DNA of 51,372 nt from an uncultured Bacteroidales bacterium (GTDB taxonomy: Bacteria > Bacteroidota > Bacteroidia > Bacteroidales > Paludibacteraceae): NCBI GenBank assembly GCA_900320865.1, contig ONTT01000015.1:1-51372 (forward strand), in the 5' to 3' direction. Below, in pieces: positions 38,706 through 47,074 of the stretch (position 1 is the first letter of the stretch; every line of letters begins with the position of its first letter). The translations under genes were made by a program, and so were the position numbers. The notes below the pieces were generated by a model that was not told the DNA's origin, made no database searches, and saw only the letters and a program-made list of their open reading frames with translations.

Positions 38706-40805
38706 ATGAAAAAGAGTCTATTCTTATTCCTTATATTATGCCTATGCGCGCCCATGTACGCACAAGAAGCCAATGACTTCGAAATCGAAGAAGTGACGGT
38801 GGTGCAGCGCAAAAAAGGTAAGGTCAAGAGCCGTACAGAGGCTTTTGATACGGAGAAGATCAATTCGGAAGAGTTGTGCCGTGCGGCGTGTTGTAACCTC
38901 AGTGAGGCCTTCGAAACCAACGCTTCTGTTGATGTGGCCTATTCCGACGCCGCTACGGGTGCTAAGCAGATACGTCTGTTGGGTTTAGGCGGCACTTACG
39001 TGCAGTTGATCCAAGAGAACACGCCTGCTGTACGCGGTTTGGCGCAGAATTTCGGACTCGAGTATATCCCGGGACCCTGGATGAGCAGTATTCAGGTCAG
39101 CAAAGGTACCTCCTCCGTCATCAACGGCTATGAAGCGACATCCGGACAGATCAATGTGGAGTTGCTTAAACCGCAAACCCAGAACCCGCTTTCGTTCAAT
39201 CTGATGTTCAATTCGGAAGTGATGGCGGAGGCGAATATCATGGGCGGTTGGCAGATACCGCTTAAGGAGCACGAACACGAGCATGAGGATGGCGAAGCTT
39301 GTCATCATCAGTCGCTATATACCGGCATTCTCGCCCATTACACCGGCAGTTACATGGCGATGGATGAGAATAAGGACGGTTTTGCCGATATGCCGAAAGT
39401 GCAGAATGCGAACATAGCGAACCGCTGGTTCTATCGCCATGGCGACTATACGTTCCAGGCCCTCGTGCGCGGGTTATACGATCGCCGTCGCGGTGGGCAG
39501 AATGTCCTTAGTAAGGCTTTTCAACCCGCTAATCCGTATCTGATTAACCTCAATACCTGGCGTGTGGAGGGTTTCCTCAAGAACGGTTATGTATATGACG
39601 ACGAGAGCGGTTCGTCGGTGGCACTCATCACGGCTGTCAGCTATCATAACCTCGATAATACGTACGGAGTACGTAACTGGAAAGCGAACCAGTTGAACGT
39701 CTATGTCAACGGTATATGGCAGCGTAACTGGGAAGGGCAGGGCGAGATAGATAACGACCATCGCCTCAGTGCCGGCGTGAGCGTGAACTACGATCGCTAC
39801 GAAGAAAATCTCCAATTACCATTGACCAATTACCAATTAGACCGATTTGAGGTCGTCCCTGGTCTCTTTGCGGAATATAGTTTTAAGTACGACGAGATGC
39901 TGTCGCTGGTAGCCGGTGTGCGTGCGGACTATAGTACGCGTTACGGCTTCTTCGTTACGCCGCGTGCGAACATCCGCTATACGCCTTTCGAATGGTGGAC
40001 TTTACGAGGTAGCGTCGGTTTGGGTTATCGTTCGCCGAATGCGATTGCCGATAATGCCTTTATTCTCCCCTCGAGTCGTACGCTGCATTTAGCAGATACC
40101 ATCGCGCAGGAGCGCGCAGTGAATGCAGGTATCAGCACCACGTTTTATATCCCGATCGGAAATAAAGAACTGCAGCTCTCCGCTGAGTATTACTATACCC
40201 ATTTCCTGAACTCGACTATCGTGGACCTGGATCACGATCCGCATGCGGTATATATCTATAATCAATGCGATATCGACGGCGCGAAGTCCTTTGCCCATAG
40301 TGCGCAGATAGAAGCCAGTATGGAGGTGCTGCGCGGATGGACCTGGTCGCTTGCCTTCCGTTATACGGACGTGAAGCAGACGACCTTTAATGCGGACGCC
40401 GATGCGTATGTGTTGCGCACCAAAGCGCTGACGAACCGCTTCAAGGGCGTCATCACCACGAGTTATCAGACGCCGCTGAGGAAATGGCAATTCGATGTCA
40501 CGGCCCAGTTCAACGGCATCAGTCGTATGCCGGACGGCTTTGTGGCGATGGGTGATTTAAACGGCGGCTATGCGAATCCAAAGGCTATCCGGTGGTATCC
40601 GCAGCTCATGGCGCAGATTACCAAGTATTTCAAATCCAGCAGCTTATATGTAGGCGCGGAAAACATGACCAATTTCCGGCAGTATGGACCGATAGTAGGT
40701 TATGACGATCCCTATGGCGCCGACTTCGATGCCTCGATGGTATGGGGTCCGACGATGGGATGGAAAGTGTATGTGGGATTTCGATATGATTTAGAGAAAG
40801 AGTGA
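38706..40805 (+). CDS. TonB-dependent receptor with His-rich loop, possible metal receptor
   Basis: A 699-residue outer membrane receptor, started at 38706 (MKKSLFLFLILCLCAPMYAQ signal). It lacks the carboxypeptidase-like domain. The plug has CRAACCNLSEAFETNASVDV, KQIRLLGLGGTYVQLIQENT and YIPGPWMSSIQVSKGTSSVI. A His/Glu-rich stretch (KEHEHEHEDGEACHH) at about 187-202 could bind metal. The barrel ends FRYDLEKE. A short heptamer array (39812-39839) encodes LQLPLTNYQL in an extracellular or loop segment. It overlaps the next receptor gene by 4 bases. A metal or metal-complex ligand is inferred, not shown. Confidence 0.8.
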   Translation: MKKSLFLFLILCLCAPMYAQEANDFEIEEVTVVQRKKGKVKSRTEAFDTEKINSEELCRAACCNLSEAFETNASVDVAYSDAATGAKQIRLLGLGGTYVQLIQENTPAVRGLAQNFGLEYIPGPWMSSIQVSKGTSSVINGYEATSGQINVELLKPQTQNPLSFNLMFNSEVMAEANIMGGWQIPLKEHEHEHEDGEACHHQSLYTGILAHYTGSYMAMDENKDGFADMPKVQNANIANRWFYRHGDYTFQALVRGLYDRRRGGQNVLSKAFQPANPYLINLNTWRVEGFLKNGYVYDDESGSSVALITAVSYHNLDNTYGVRNWKANQLNVYVNGIWQRNWEGQGEIDNDHRLSAGVSVNYDRYEENLQLPLTNYQLDRFEVVPGLFAEYSFKYDEMLSLVAGVRADYSTRYGFFVTPRANIRYTPFEWWTLRGSVGLGYRSPNAIADNAFILPSSRTLHLADTIAQERAVNAGISTTFYIPIGNKELQLSAEYYYTHFLNSTIVDLDHDPHAVYIYNQCDIDGAKSFAHSAQIEASMEVLRGWTWSLAFRYTDVKQTTFNADADAYVLRTKALTNRFKGVITTSYQTPLRKWQFDVTAQFNGISRMPDGFVAMGDLNGGYANPKAIRWYPQLMAQITKYFKSSSLYVGAENMTNFRQYGPIVGYDDPYGADFDASMVWGPTMGWKVYVGFRYDLEKE
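39812..39839. repeat. Heptanucleotide array inside the TonB receptor gene
   Basis: Units CCAATTA, CCATTGA, CCAATTA and CCAATTA. On the other strand these read TAATTGG/TCAATGG, close to the ribF and addB words. Confidence 0.65.
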
Positions 40806-43081
40806 AAAAGTTTAAACGTATATTAGTCTGTTTATGGATGGGAATGCTATGCGTTCCTGTCTTTGCGCAGTATGATGCGCACTTGACCGGACACGTTCTG
40901 GATGAGCGTACCGGTGAGCACTTGCCCTTTGTGAATGTGCAGGTGAAGGGAACGAACATCGGTACGGTAACGGATGAATCGGGTCACTATTTCCTGCGCG
41001 ATATGCCGATCGGCAAGCAAACAATCGTGTTTAGTTACGTCGGTTACGAGACCTTGGAACTGCCGGTTACGATGGTCGAAGACAAGACCATCGAGTTGAA
41101 GGCCACGATTCGCGAGGTGTCGCAGCAACTGAATAGCGTGGTCGTAACGGCGAACCGCTATGCGACGAAGCGTCAGGAGACAGCGACGATTGTTAATGTC
41201 CTCTCTCCGGATCTATTCCAGACCACGGCTGTATCCTGCGTGGCGGATGTGTTGAGTTTTCAACCCGGTTTGCGCGTAGAGAACAGTTGCTCCAACTGCG
41301 GTAAGACCGACCTGCGTATCAATGGTTTGCAGGGCCAATACACCCAGATCCTGATGGACTCCCGGCCCGTCTTCTCCTCCATGGCATCCGTCTATGGGCT
41401 GGAGCAGGTGCCGGCTGCGATGATCGATCGTATCGAAGTGGTGCGAGGCGGCGGTTCGGCCGTATATGGCGCCAATGCCATAGCGGGAGTAGTGAACATC
41501 ATCACCAAAGAACCGGTGCGTAACTTCGTCAATATATCGAATGTAAGTAATATCAACGAGCACGCGGGCTACGATATCAATACGGAACTCAATGCTTCGG
41601 TGATGAGCGAGAACCGTAAGATAGGTGCGTATCTGTTTGCTGCCCATCGCTCCCGCAGCCCCTATGATCGCGATGAAGACGGGTTTAGCGAAGTGCCTAA
41701 GTTGCGCAGCACCACCGCAGGAGCACGGGTCTTCTTTAAGACCAGTGCCTATAGTAAGATCACCGCGGAGTATCATCATACGACGGACTTTCGCCGAGGT
41801 GGTAATCGCATCGACGATGAACCGCATACGGCTGATATAGCCGAGCAGCTGCGTCATAATATCGATGCGGGTTCTTTAGCTTTCGATTGGTATTCGGCGG
41901 ATAACCGTCATTTCATTTCGGCTTATTCGGCCTTGCAACATATCGGTCGCGAGAGCTATTTCGGTACTGAACGCGATACGGCGGCTTACGGACGAAGCAA
42001 GGACCTGACATCCAATACCGGTTTGCAATATCGCTTCTCCTATCCCTGCGGACGTATGAAGGGCGACCTGACGGTGGGTGCCGAGTATAACTACAACGGC
42101 TTGAATGATCGGATGTTAGGCTATCATCGCGAATTGAACCAGAAGGTGCATGTAGTGGGTGTGTATGCCCAGAACGAATGGAAGAACGACCAGTGGAGCG
42201 TGCTGGTAGGGGCGCGTCTGGAGAAGCATAACCTCTTGACCAAACCGGTCTGCACCCCGCGTGCTACGTTCCGCTATACGCCCGTAGAAGGCCTCGTGCT
42301 GCGCGCCGGATACAGCAGCGGTTATCGTGCCCCGCAGGCCTATGATGAGGATCTGCATGTGGCGGCCGTAGGAGGTAATGTGTCCTTGATCACTTTGGAC
42401 CCTGATCTGAAACCCGAGTACTCGCATAGCGCGACGCTCAGTGCGGACTGGTATCACCAGTGGGGAAAATGGGAACTGAACCTGACGGCCGAAGGGTTCT
42501 ACACCTATCTGCAGGATGTGTTCTTCCTTCGCGAAGACGGTATAGACCCGGCGGGAAATATCCTCTTTACCCGCACGAACGCGCCGGGCGCATGGGTGGG
42601 CGGACTGAACGTAGAGGGAAAACTCGTGTACGGCCAGTGGTTCACCTTCCAGATCGGCTATACCTTCCAACAGAGCCGCTACACCGTAGCGCAACAGTGG
42701 AGTGCGGCTGTACCGGCACAGAAACGGATGCTCCATACCCCGGATAACTACGGCTATATGCTGCTGGATGTGCATCCGGTGAAGGACTTTACGATTTCGA
42801 TCAACGGCAAAGCGACAGGCTCGATGCTCGTGCCGCACCTCGCGGGATATATCGCTCAGGATGAAGAGACCTTGACACCCTCTTTCTGGGATCTGGGTAT
42901 CCGTCTGGCCTATGACGTACATCTCTATAAGCACTATTGCCTTGAGATCAGTTGCGGCGTGAAGAATGTGTTGGACCAGTTCCAAAAAGATCTGGACAAA
43001 GGTTCGTACCGCGATGCAGGCTATATATACGGGCCCTCGATACCGCGAACCTATTTCGCCGGTTTGGCATTGAAGTTATAA
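40802..43081 (+). CDS. TonB-dependent receptor with carboxypeptidase-like N-terminal domain
   Basis: A 759-residue receptor with a GTG start overlapping the upstream stop (GTGA). The signal peptide ends VFAQ. A carboxypeptidase regulatory-like domain follows (LTGHVLDERTGEHLPFVNVQ to about residue 100). The plug has VLSFQPGLRVENSCSNCGKTDLRI and DRIEVVRGGGSAVYGANAIAGVVNIITK. The barrel ends FAGLALKL, with a terminal aromatic-poor strand. It is cotranscribed with the receptor upstream, and the two may serve the same ligand, perhaps a metal. The Cys-x-x-Cys pair in the plug is notable. Confidence 0.85.
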   Translation: MKKFKRILVCLWMGMLCVPVFAQYDAHLTGHVLDERTGEHLPFVNVQVKGTNIGTVTDESGHYFLRDMPIGKQTIVFSYVGYETLELPVTMVEDKTIELKATIREVSQQLNSVVVTANRYATKRQETATIVNVLSPDLFQTTAVSCVADVLSFQPGLRVENSCSNCGKTDLRINGLQGQYTQILMDSRPVFSSMASVYGLEQVPAAMIDRIEVVRGGGSAVYGANAIAGVVNIITKEPVRNFVNISNVSNINEHAGYDINTELNASVMSENRKIGAYLFAAHRSRSPYDRDEDGFSEVPKLRSTTAGARVFFKTSAYSKITAEYHHTTDFRRGGNRIDDEPHTADIAEQLRHNIDAGSLAFDWYSADNRHFISAYSALQHIGRESYFGTERDTAAYGRSKDLTSNTGLQYRFSYPCGRMKGDLTVGAEYNYNGLNDRMLGYHRELNQKVHVVGVYAQNEWKNDQWSVLVGARLEKHNLLTKPVCTPRATFRYTPVEGLVLRAGYSSGYRAPQAYDEDLHVAAVGGNVSLITLDPDLKPEYSHSATLSADWYHQWGKWELNLTAEGFYTYLQDVFFLREDGIDPAGNILFTRTNAPGAWVGGLNVEGKLVYGQWFTFQIGYTFQQSRYTVAQQWSAAVPAQKRMLHTPDNYGYMLLDVHPVKDFTISINGKATGSMLVPHLAGYIAQDEETLTPSFWDLGIRLAYDVHLYKHYCLEISCGVKNVLDQFQKDLDKGSYRDAGYIYGPSIPRTYFAGLALKL

Positions 43082-43111
43082 AAAAAAGAGCCGTGTGGCT
43101 CTTTTCTTTTT
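43081..43111. terminator. Bidirectional terminator between convergent genes
   Basis: AAAAGAGCC (43084-43092), loop GTGT, GGCTCTTTT (43097-43105), then CTTTTT. A-tract and T-tract on the two sides let it serve the TonB receptor gene and the opposing DUF2490 gene. Confidence 0.85.
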
Positions 43112-43112
43112 G

Positions 43113-43994
43113 TTACCATCCGAAGTGGTAGGCGATACCGATGGCATGGAGATACGTGGTCTCTTCCGTCAACTGCACATAGCCTTTCTGCTTAGTGATA
43201 TTGATATCGCGGTTGTACCCGTATTGGAAACGATAGTAGAAATCCAGCGAACTGCGTTTCGATACGCGCCAGTTGACGCCGGCTTGCGTACGAACATTAC
43301 TGATATACTGATTTCCGTTCCGCTGCTGATAGGTTGGTACATTGAGCGTATTCTCCAACTCGCACCATACATAGGGTTTCACATTCGGTTTTTGCAGAAT
43401 ATAGAAGTCCGCTCCGATACGGCTGCGCAGCGACCAATTGACCTTGTTCTTCTCCAGCACATTCACGCTGTCGGTACGGATATCGCAAACCGCGCGCTCA
43501 CGCAGGTAGATCTTCGCGTAACGCATCTTATACTGCGCCGTAGCACCGAAGAAGATACGATGACGCAGAAACTCATTCGGGTCCGACCAACCTTTGTCGC
43601 CTAACAGACGCAGCGTATAACCCGCATCGACCTTGATATACTCGAAATCCGGGTGCATGTAGCGCAGGGCGAGGGTGGTGTAGGATCTGTTGAACGAAGC
43701 ACCCAAATTACCATCGACTACCGTTCCTTTTGCGTTCGTACCGGCCTGCGCATCATAGAGGTTAAAACGCAGTTCCTCACCGATGCTGAGTTTCACGCCT
43801 TGTCTATCCCAGGTCTTCCCAAACTCTGCACCTACACGCAGCTGCACCACCTGCTCCGTCGTCTCTCCCGTCGCATCGTACTGCGCAAACGTGCTGATAC
43901 TGCATAGTAGCAGCAGCGCACACGTAACCCGTAACCTGTAACCTATAACCCGTAACCTGTAACCTATTACCTGTAACCTGTATCTCTTCATCAC
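43113..43994 (-). CDS. DUF2490 family outer membrane protein with repeat-extended signal peptide
   Basis: A 293-residue beta-rich protein of the DUF2490 type, a predicted small outer-membrane barrel. LSIGEELRFNLYDA, RYMHPDFEYIKVDAGYTLRLLG and the terminal GIAYHFGW are strand-like. The hydrophobic signal core is VTCALLLLCSISTFAQ. Upstream of it, a basic stretch YRLQVIGYRLRVIGYRLRV is encoded by nine 7-base units (43924-43986), giving a 21-codon in-frame extension. The actual start may be Met1 or Met2. It overlaps the DUF4956 gene upstream by 4 bases. Confidence 0.7.
   Translation of the reverse strand: MMKRYRLQVIGYRLRVIGYRLRVTCALLLLCSISTFAQYDATGETTEQVVQLRVGAEFGKTWDRQGVKLSIGEELRFNLYDAQAGTNAKGTVVDGNLGASFNRSYTTLALRYMHPDFEYIKVDAGYTLRLLGDKGWSDPNEFLRHRIFFGATAQYKMRYAKIYLRERAVCDIRTDSVNVLEKNKVNWSLRSRIGADFYILQKPNVKPYVWCELENTLNVPTYQQRNGNQYISNVRTQAGVNWRVSKRSSLDFYYRFQYGYNRDINITKQKGYVQLTEETTYLHAIGIAYHFGW
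43924..43986. repeat. Heptanucleotide array at the start of the DUF2490 gene, word GTAACCT
   Basis: Nine units GTAACCC, GTAACCT, GTAACCT, ATAACCC, GTAACCT, GTAACCT, ATTACCT, GTAACCT and GTATCTC. The total is 63 bases, exactly 21 codons. Confidence 0.8.
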
Positions 43995-44743
43995 TTAAAC
44001 TTCGTTATTTGGTCAATACTATTGCTCACTTTGCCTTTCTCCAGCGGGTAGGTCACTTGGATATACGCTACGTCGCGAAGGAAATCGATATGGCCGATCT
44101 CTACATCCAGCACTTTCAAGCCCGTACGCTCCTCCAGGTCAGCAATAAGCGCCGCACGGTTCGCCGGCTTGATGTTCTCGATCTTCTCGTAGAGGATGAT
44201 CTTGGTCGATGTATGTTTGCGCACTTGCCATGCTTCAAAACCTAAGGCCAACAGGATGATCACTACGTTCGCAAAGATCAGCAGATACCATGCCAAACCG
44301 TCCGCTTTCAGACTCAAGGAGTTGATCACCGACACGGCAATGATGAGGAACATATAGTTCATCTCGCGAATAGGTACCGTCTCCGTGCGGTAACGAATCA
44401 TACCGAAGATAGCAAACAGACCCAGCACGAAACCCGTTTGGATATCCAATATCTGCATCAACCATAGCAGCACGAACATACCGCTCGAGAAGAGCATGTA
44501 CGTCACGTAATAATCGCGACGACGACTGAAACGATAGTATATACAATATACTATCAACCAGGTGACGAGCAGGTTGAAGAGAAACATCAGCGGCATCATC
44601 ACCAGGTTCTCACTCACTCCCAACCAGTCGGCAAAGGAATGCATCAGGTAATGAATACTGTCGCTCGTGCCGAAGCGCTCCGCGATACTCGGATCGTTCT
44701 CCAAAAACTCCAACGTAGGGTTGGCTAAATCAACTTGTGTCAT
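43991..44743 (-). CDS. DUF4956 membrane protein
   Basis: A 250-residue protein with about four transmembrane helices in residues 47-165 (LVMMPLMFLFNLLVTWLIVY, YMLFSSGMFVLLWLMQIL, FVLGLFAIFGMI, LLIFANVVIILLALGF). An acidic/basic cytosolic C-terminal domain follows. RYRTETVPIREMNYMFLIIA is a family-typical stretch. DUF4956 genes often neighbour VTC-type polyphosphate polymerase genes, as here. A 13-unit heptamer array separates it from the VTC gene upstream. Confidence 0.85.
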   Translation of the reverse strand: MTQVDLANPTLEFLENDPSIAERFGTSDSIHYLMHSFADWLGVSENLVMMPLMFLFNLLVTWLIVYCIYYRFSRRRDYYVTYMLFSSGMFVLLWLMQILDIQTGFVLGLFAIFGMIRYRTETVPIREMNYMFLIIAVSVINSLSLKADGLAWYLLIFANVVIILLALGFEAWQVRKHTSTKIILYEKIENIKPANRAALIADLEERTGLKVLDVEIGHIDFLRDVAYIQVTYPLEKGKVSNSIDQITKFK

Positions 44744-44747
44744 ATTC

Positions 44748-44838
44748 TTTACACTTTACACTTTACACTGTACACTGTACACTGTACACTTTACACTGTA
44801 CACTTTACACTTTACACTTTACACTGTACACTGTACAC
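44748..44838. repeat. 13-unit heptanucleotide array, word TTTACAC/TGTACAC
   Basis: Thirteen gapless 7-base units, each TTTACAC or TGTACAC, fill the gap between the VTC and DUF4956 genes. The last base is part of the VTC stop codon. The same word on the opposite strand ends the GT4 gene at 3486. Confidence 0.9.
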
Positions 44839-45641
44839 TAATTGAGCATCCGCTCAATTCTTCTTATCTTATCCTTGAAACGGTTGCGTTTCAAGCCCGG
44901 TGTCGTCAATGCCGTTCCGATGCAGTACTTACTGATCTTGAGCGGATGAATGCGGTGATCCAGCATGATATGCGTCATCGGGGAGGGTACATTACCGTCG
45001 CGCTTGAGTTCGATGATCACCAGGTTCTCGAATGTCTTGCTCTCACCCGATACGATATTCTCCCATATCAGGTCCATATCGATGGTTAACCGCTCCGTCT
45101 TGGCTTTGTTCACCAGCGTGATGCGGTGAAAACGGGTGCTTAAGCACGGATGTAACTCACTCCATGCGTACCGACTCTTGGCGGCGATGAAGTCCTCTAC
45201 GCTCCATTTCTCTTTCTTGCTCTCGCCGAACGTAGCGCCCGTGATATCAAAGCCAGGAACGGCAATTCGTTTTTTCTTCGTGCGCCCTTTGTTATTCTTC
45301 CGCTTGATTTCCAAGAACGTCAAATCGCTCTCTACATACTGCCGCACGCGTATCTTCTGACGCACTAACTGCCGGTCGTGATGACGGATATACATATCTA
45401 ATGTCTCCGTATCGTAGTATATCGTGTCGTACGTCGCGATGCGTTTGCCGTCTATCTCCTGCGCGAAATAATCGTTTTTAGCGGCCTCTAAGATAGCCGG
45501 AAGAACTGACATCGGCACGGCATACTTCGTGTCGATCCGGTTCATCAATTTCACACCCTCCATCTCGCTAAGCGAGATAGGTGCAAACTCACTTATCGCT
45601 AAAGATATACTCAAAGACCTTGGTGGAGTAGAGCTTACCAT
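44838..45641 (-). CDS. VTC-domain polyphosphate polymerase-like protein
   Basis: About 267 residues with the VTC tunnel pattern: KLMNRIDTKYAVP, IYYDTETLDMYIRHHDRQLVRQKIRVRQY, FLEIKRKNNKGRTKKKRI and LVIIELKRDG. These carry the Lys/Arg residues that line the polyphosphate channel. The start is uncertain because the gene begins inside the preceding gene. ATG at 45641 is used here; a TTG at 45614, preceded by AAGG, fits the family length slightly better. The far upstream ATG at 45683 is less likely. It pairs with DUF4956 downstream. Confidence 0.78.
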   Translation of the reverse strand: MVSSTPPRSLSISLAISEFAPISLSEMEGVKLMNRIDTKYAVPMSVLPAILEAAKNDYFAQEIDGKRIATYDTIYYDTETLDMYIRHHDRQLVRQKIRVRQYVESDLTFLEIKRKNNKGRTKKKRIAVPGFDITGATFGESKKEKWSVEDFIAAKSRYAWSELHPCLSTRFHRITLVNKAKTERLTIDMDLIWENIVSGESKTFENLVIIELKRDGNVPSPMTHIMLDHRIHPLKISKYCIGTALTTPGLKRNRFKDKIRRIERMLN

Positions 45642-46017
45642 TCGGTAAGTAGTTATACTGTTTGGCTTTCGTTCCGTCGGCATTCCATTCGTATTTACGA
45701 ATACGGACGGGTTTGTTGCGATCGTTGTATTCCACTTCTTCGACTACTTTTCCCGTCACGTCATCATACGTGGAGGTGACGCGGCTGCGTTGACCATAGG
45801 ACGCGTACTCGATCTCCTCGATGCAGCGTCCTTGCGCATCATATACCTTCACGTGATCCAACCAACGTGTCTTGGTCTTCGAATCCGTGTTCCATTCCTT
45901 TACCGTCAGGTTCTTCCTTTTCTCTCGCTTCGCCAGTTGCTCCGGCGTCAACAGGCTCTGAGCCATCGCTGTGCTTGCTACCAGCAAACAAACCAGCATA
46001 TATAGATACTTTTTCAT
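45589..46017 (-). CDS. Secreted hypothetical protein with YD-like repeats
   Basis: A 142-residue protein with signal MKKYLYMLVCLLVASTAMA cleaved before QSLL. The mature part carries repeated strand motifs (DHVKVYDAQGRCIEEIEYA, STYDDVTGKVVEEVEYNDRN, RKYEWNADGTKAKQYNYLPNG), like YwqK/RHS-type short repeats. It is probably periplasmic or surface. No function is assigned. Its 3' end overlaps the start region of the VTC gene; it begins one base after the tiny lipoprotein gene's stop (TAATATG). Confidence 0.65.
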   Translation of the reverse strand: MKKYLYMLVCLLVASTAMAQSLLTPEQLAKREKRKNLTVKEWNTDSKTKTRWLDHVKVYDAQGRCIEEIEYASYGQRSRVTSTYDDVTGKVVEEVEYNDRNKPVRIRKYEWNADGTKAKQYNYLPNGKLYSTKVFEYIFSDK

Positions 46018-46018
46018 A

Positions 46019-46156
46019 TTACCAACCGCTATTGGAACTATAATTGCTAAGGCTTACGGACGAACCGCCGCTAACCTTTTCGCTGCAAGCGATCATTCCG
46101 ATCAGCAGGATGCATACTAAACTCGCAGCCGCAATACGTTTGATTATAAAATTCAT
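46019..46156 (-). CDS. Tiny lipoprotein (45 residues)
   Basis: On the minus strand an ATG at 46156 opens a 45-residue frame: MNFIIKRIAAASLVCILLIG, then MIACSEK, then a Ser/Gly/Asn-rich tail ending SNSGW. It has a basic start, a hydrophobic core and a lipobox (MIAC) with the Cys at residue 24. The stop is followed after one base by the start of the next gene, and its 5' end overlaps the end of queH. That position and the intact lipobox argue that it is real. The function is unknown. Confidence 0.6.
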   Translation of the reverse strand: MNFIIKRIAAASLVCILLIGMIACSEKVSGGSSVSLSNYSSNSGW

Positions 46157-46778
46157 ATTCTTTCAGTAATTGGTTTCTTCGTTCTTGTAATCCGTCTTTC
46201 CGCCAGTTCTGCGCCCAAAAACGGATAGCATTTCCATCATTCCCATCATTCCCATCATTCCCACCATTTACATCATTCGCAGCCGCTTTGCCTGCTGCGT
46301 TTATCTGCTCCAGGTTCTTCCATCGCGAAGAGGCGAGGGTGGTGGCGAACCATTCGATCCCTAACTCCTGCGCTTTGCGCGCTGTTTGCAACAGCCGATG
46401 GTAAAAACATACCTCGCATCGCTTTCCTCGTTCCGGTTCCATAGCCGCATGGAGTATCTTGCTCGGTTCTAAACCGCCACAAATATCGTGCCGCCATGCG
46501 TCGTGCGAGCGCTGCCATCCATCATTCCCATCATTCCCATCATTCCCATCATTATCAATCCACGTAATTCCGAGGCTCTCCGCATGTCGTTTCGATTCGT
46601 TCTTTCGTATCTCATATTCCGTCTGCGGGTAGATATTGGGGTTGTAGTAATAGATCACCGGCTCTATCGCATGCGCCAGCAGCCATTCCACGATGGCGCT
46701 GGAGCAGGGCGCACAGCACGCATGCAGCAGCACGCGCTTACATCCCTCAGGAACTACTATTGCCGGTTGTTTCGCCAT
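46071..46778 (-). CDS. queH: Epoxyqueuosine reductase QueH
   Basis: A 235-residue enzyme doing the last step of queuosine synthesis in tRNA. VLLHACCAPCSSAIVEWL with the Cys-Cys pair lies near residues 17-34. YYYNPNIYPQTEYEIRK is a typical segment. The GKRCEVCFYHRL pair and the terminal CGCEFSM pair complete the cysteine set. Two in-frame segments, IDNDGNDGNDGNDGW and GGNDGNDGNDGN, are encoded by 9-base units (46525-46551 and 46231-46275) and sit at loops. The promoter is at 46798-46828. Confidence 0.9.
   Translation of the reverse strand: MAKQPAIVVPEGCKRVLLHACCAPCSSAIVEWLLAHAIEPVIYYYNPNIYPQTEYEIRKNESKRHAESLGITWIDNDGNDGNDGNDGWQRSHDAWRHDICGGLEPSKILHAAMEPERGKRCEVCFYHRLLQTARKAQELGIEWFATTLASSRWKNLEQINAAGKAAANDVNGGNDGNDGNDGNAIRFWAQNWRKDGLQERRNQLLKEYEFYNQTYCGCEFSMHPADRNDRLQRKG
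46231..46275. repeat. 9-base tandem repeat in queH (first array)
   Basis: Units TTTCCATCA, TTCCCATCA, TTCCCATCA, TTCCCACCA and TTTACATCA encode Gly-Asn-Asp repeats on the minus strand. Confidence 0.75.
46525..46551. repeat. 9-base tandem repeat in queH (second array)
   Basis: Three TTCCCATCA units with partial copies on both sides. They use the same word as the first array and, inverted, the acidic protein gene at 19623-19658. Confidence 0.75.
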
Positions 46779-46797
46779 AGATGTACAAAAAACGCTG

Positions 46798-46828
46798 CAA
46801 AGTTACGACTTTTTTTTGAGATATGCAA
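46798..46828 (-). promoter_or_regulatory. Promoter of queH
   Basis: Minus strand: TTG (46826-46828), 20 bases, TAACTTTG (46798-46805), then CAGCG. The start codon is 20 bases downstream. Confidence 0.75.
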
Positions 46829-46959
46829 GAATTTTTTCGTTTTTTTCTATGCTGTTTAGGGTTGTAACTCGGGACATTGGCGGATGCCCACTTGGCGCCC
46901 TCGTGTCCTATCTCCGGTGGTGTTTTTAGGGGGTGTGCTCAAAAAAAACGGGCATTTCC

Positions 46960-46990
46960 TTGCACATGTCATTTTTTTATTGTACCTTTG
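46960..46990 (+). promoter_or_regulatory. Promoter upstream of the small lipoprotein and restriction-modification genes
   Basis: TTG at 46960-46962, 20 bases, TACCTTTG at 46983-46990, then CAGCC. It may drive the lipoprotein and, by read-through, the methylase and nuclease. Confidence 0.75.
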
Positions 46991-47074
46991 CAGCCGCAAA
47001 GGTTTTTCGGTGCTTTCGTAAAGTATGGAAGAATTACATTTTGCTCAACTTAAATGCCCCTTTAAATGGACCAC

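Noticed and set aside
44748-44838. CRISPR array
   Set aside because: The units are 7 bases with no spacers, and no cas genes are in the window.
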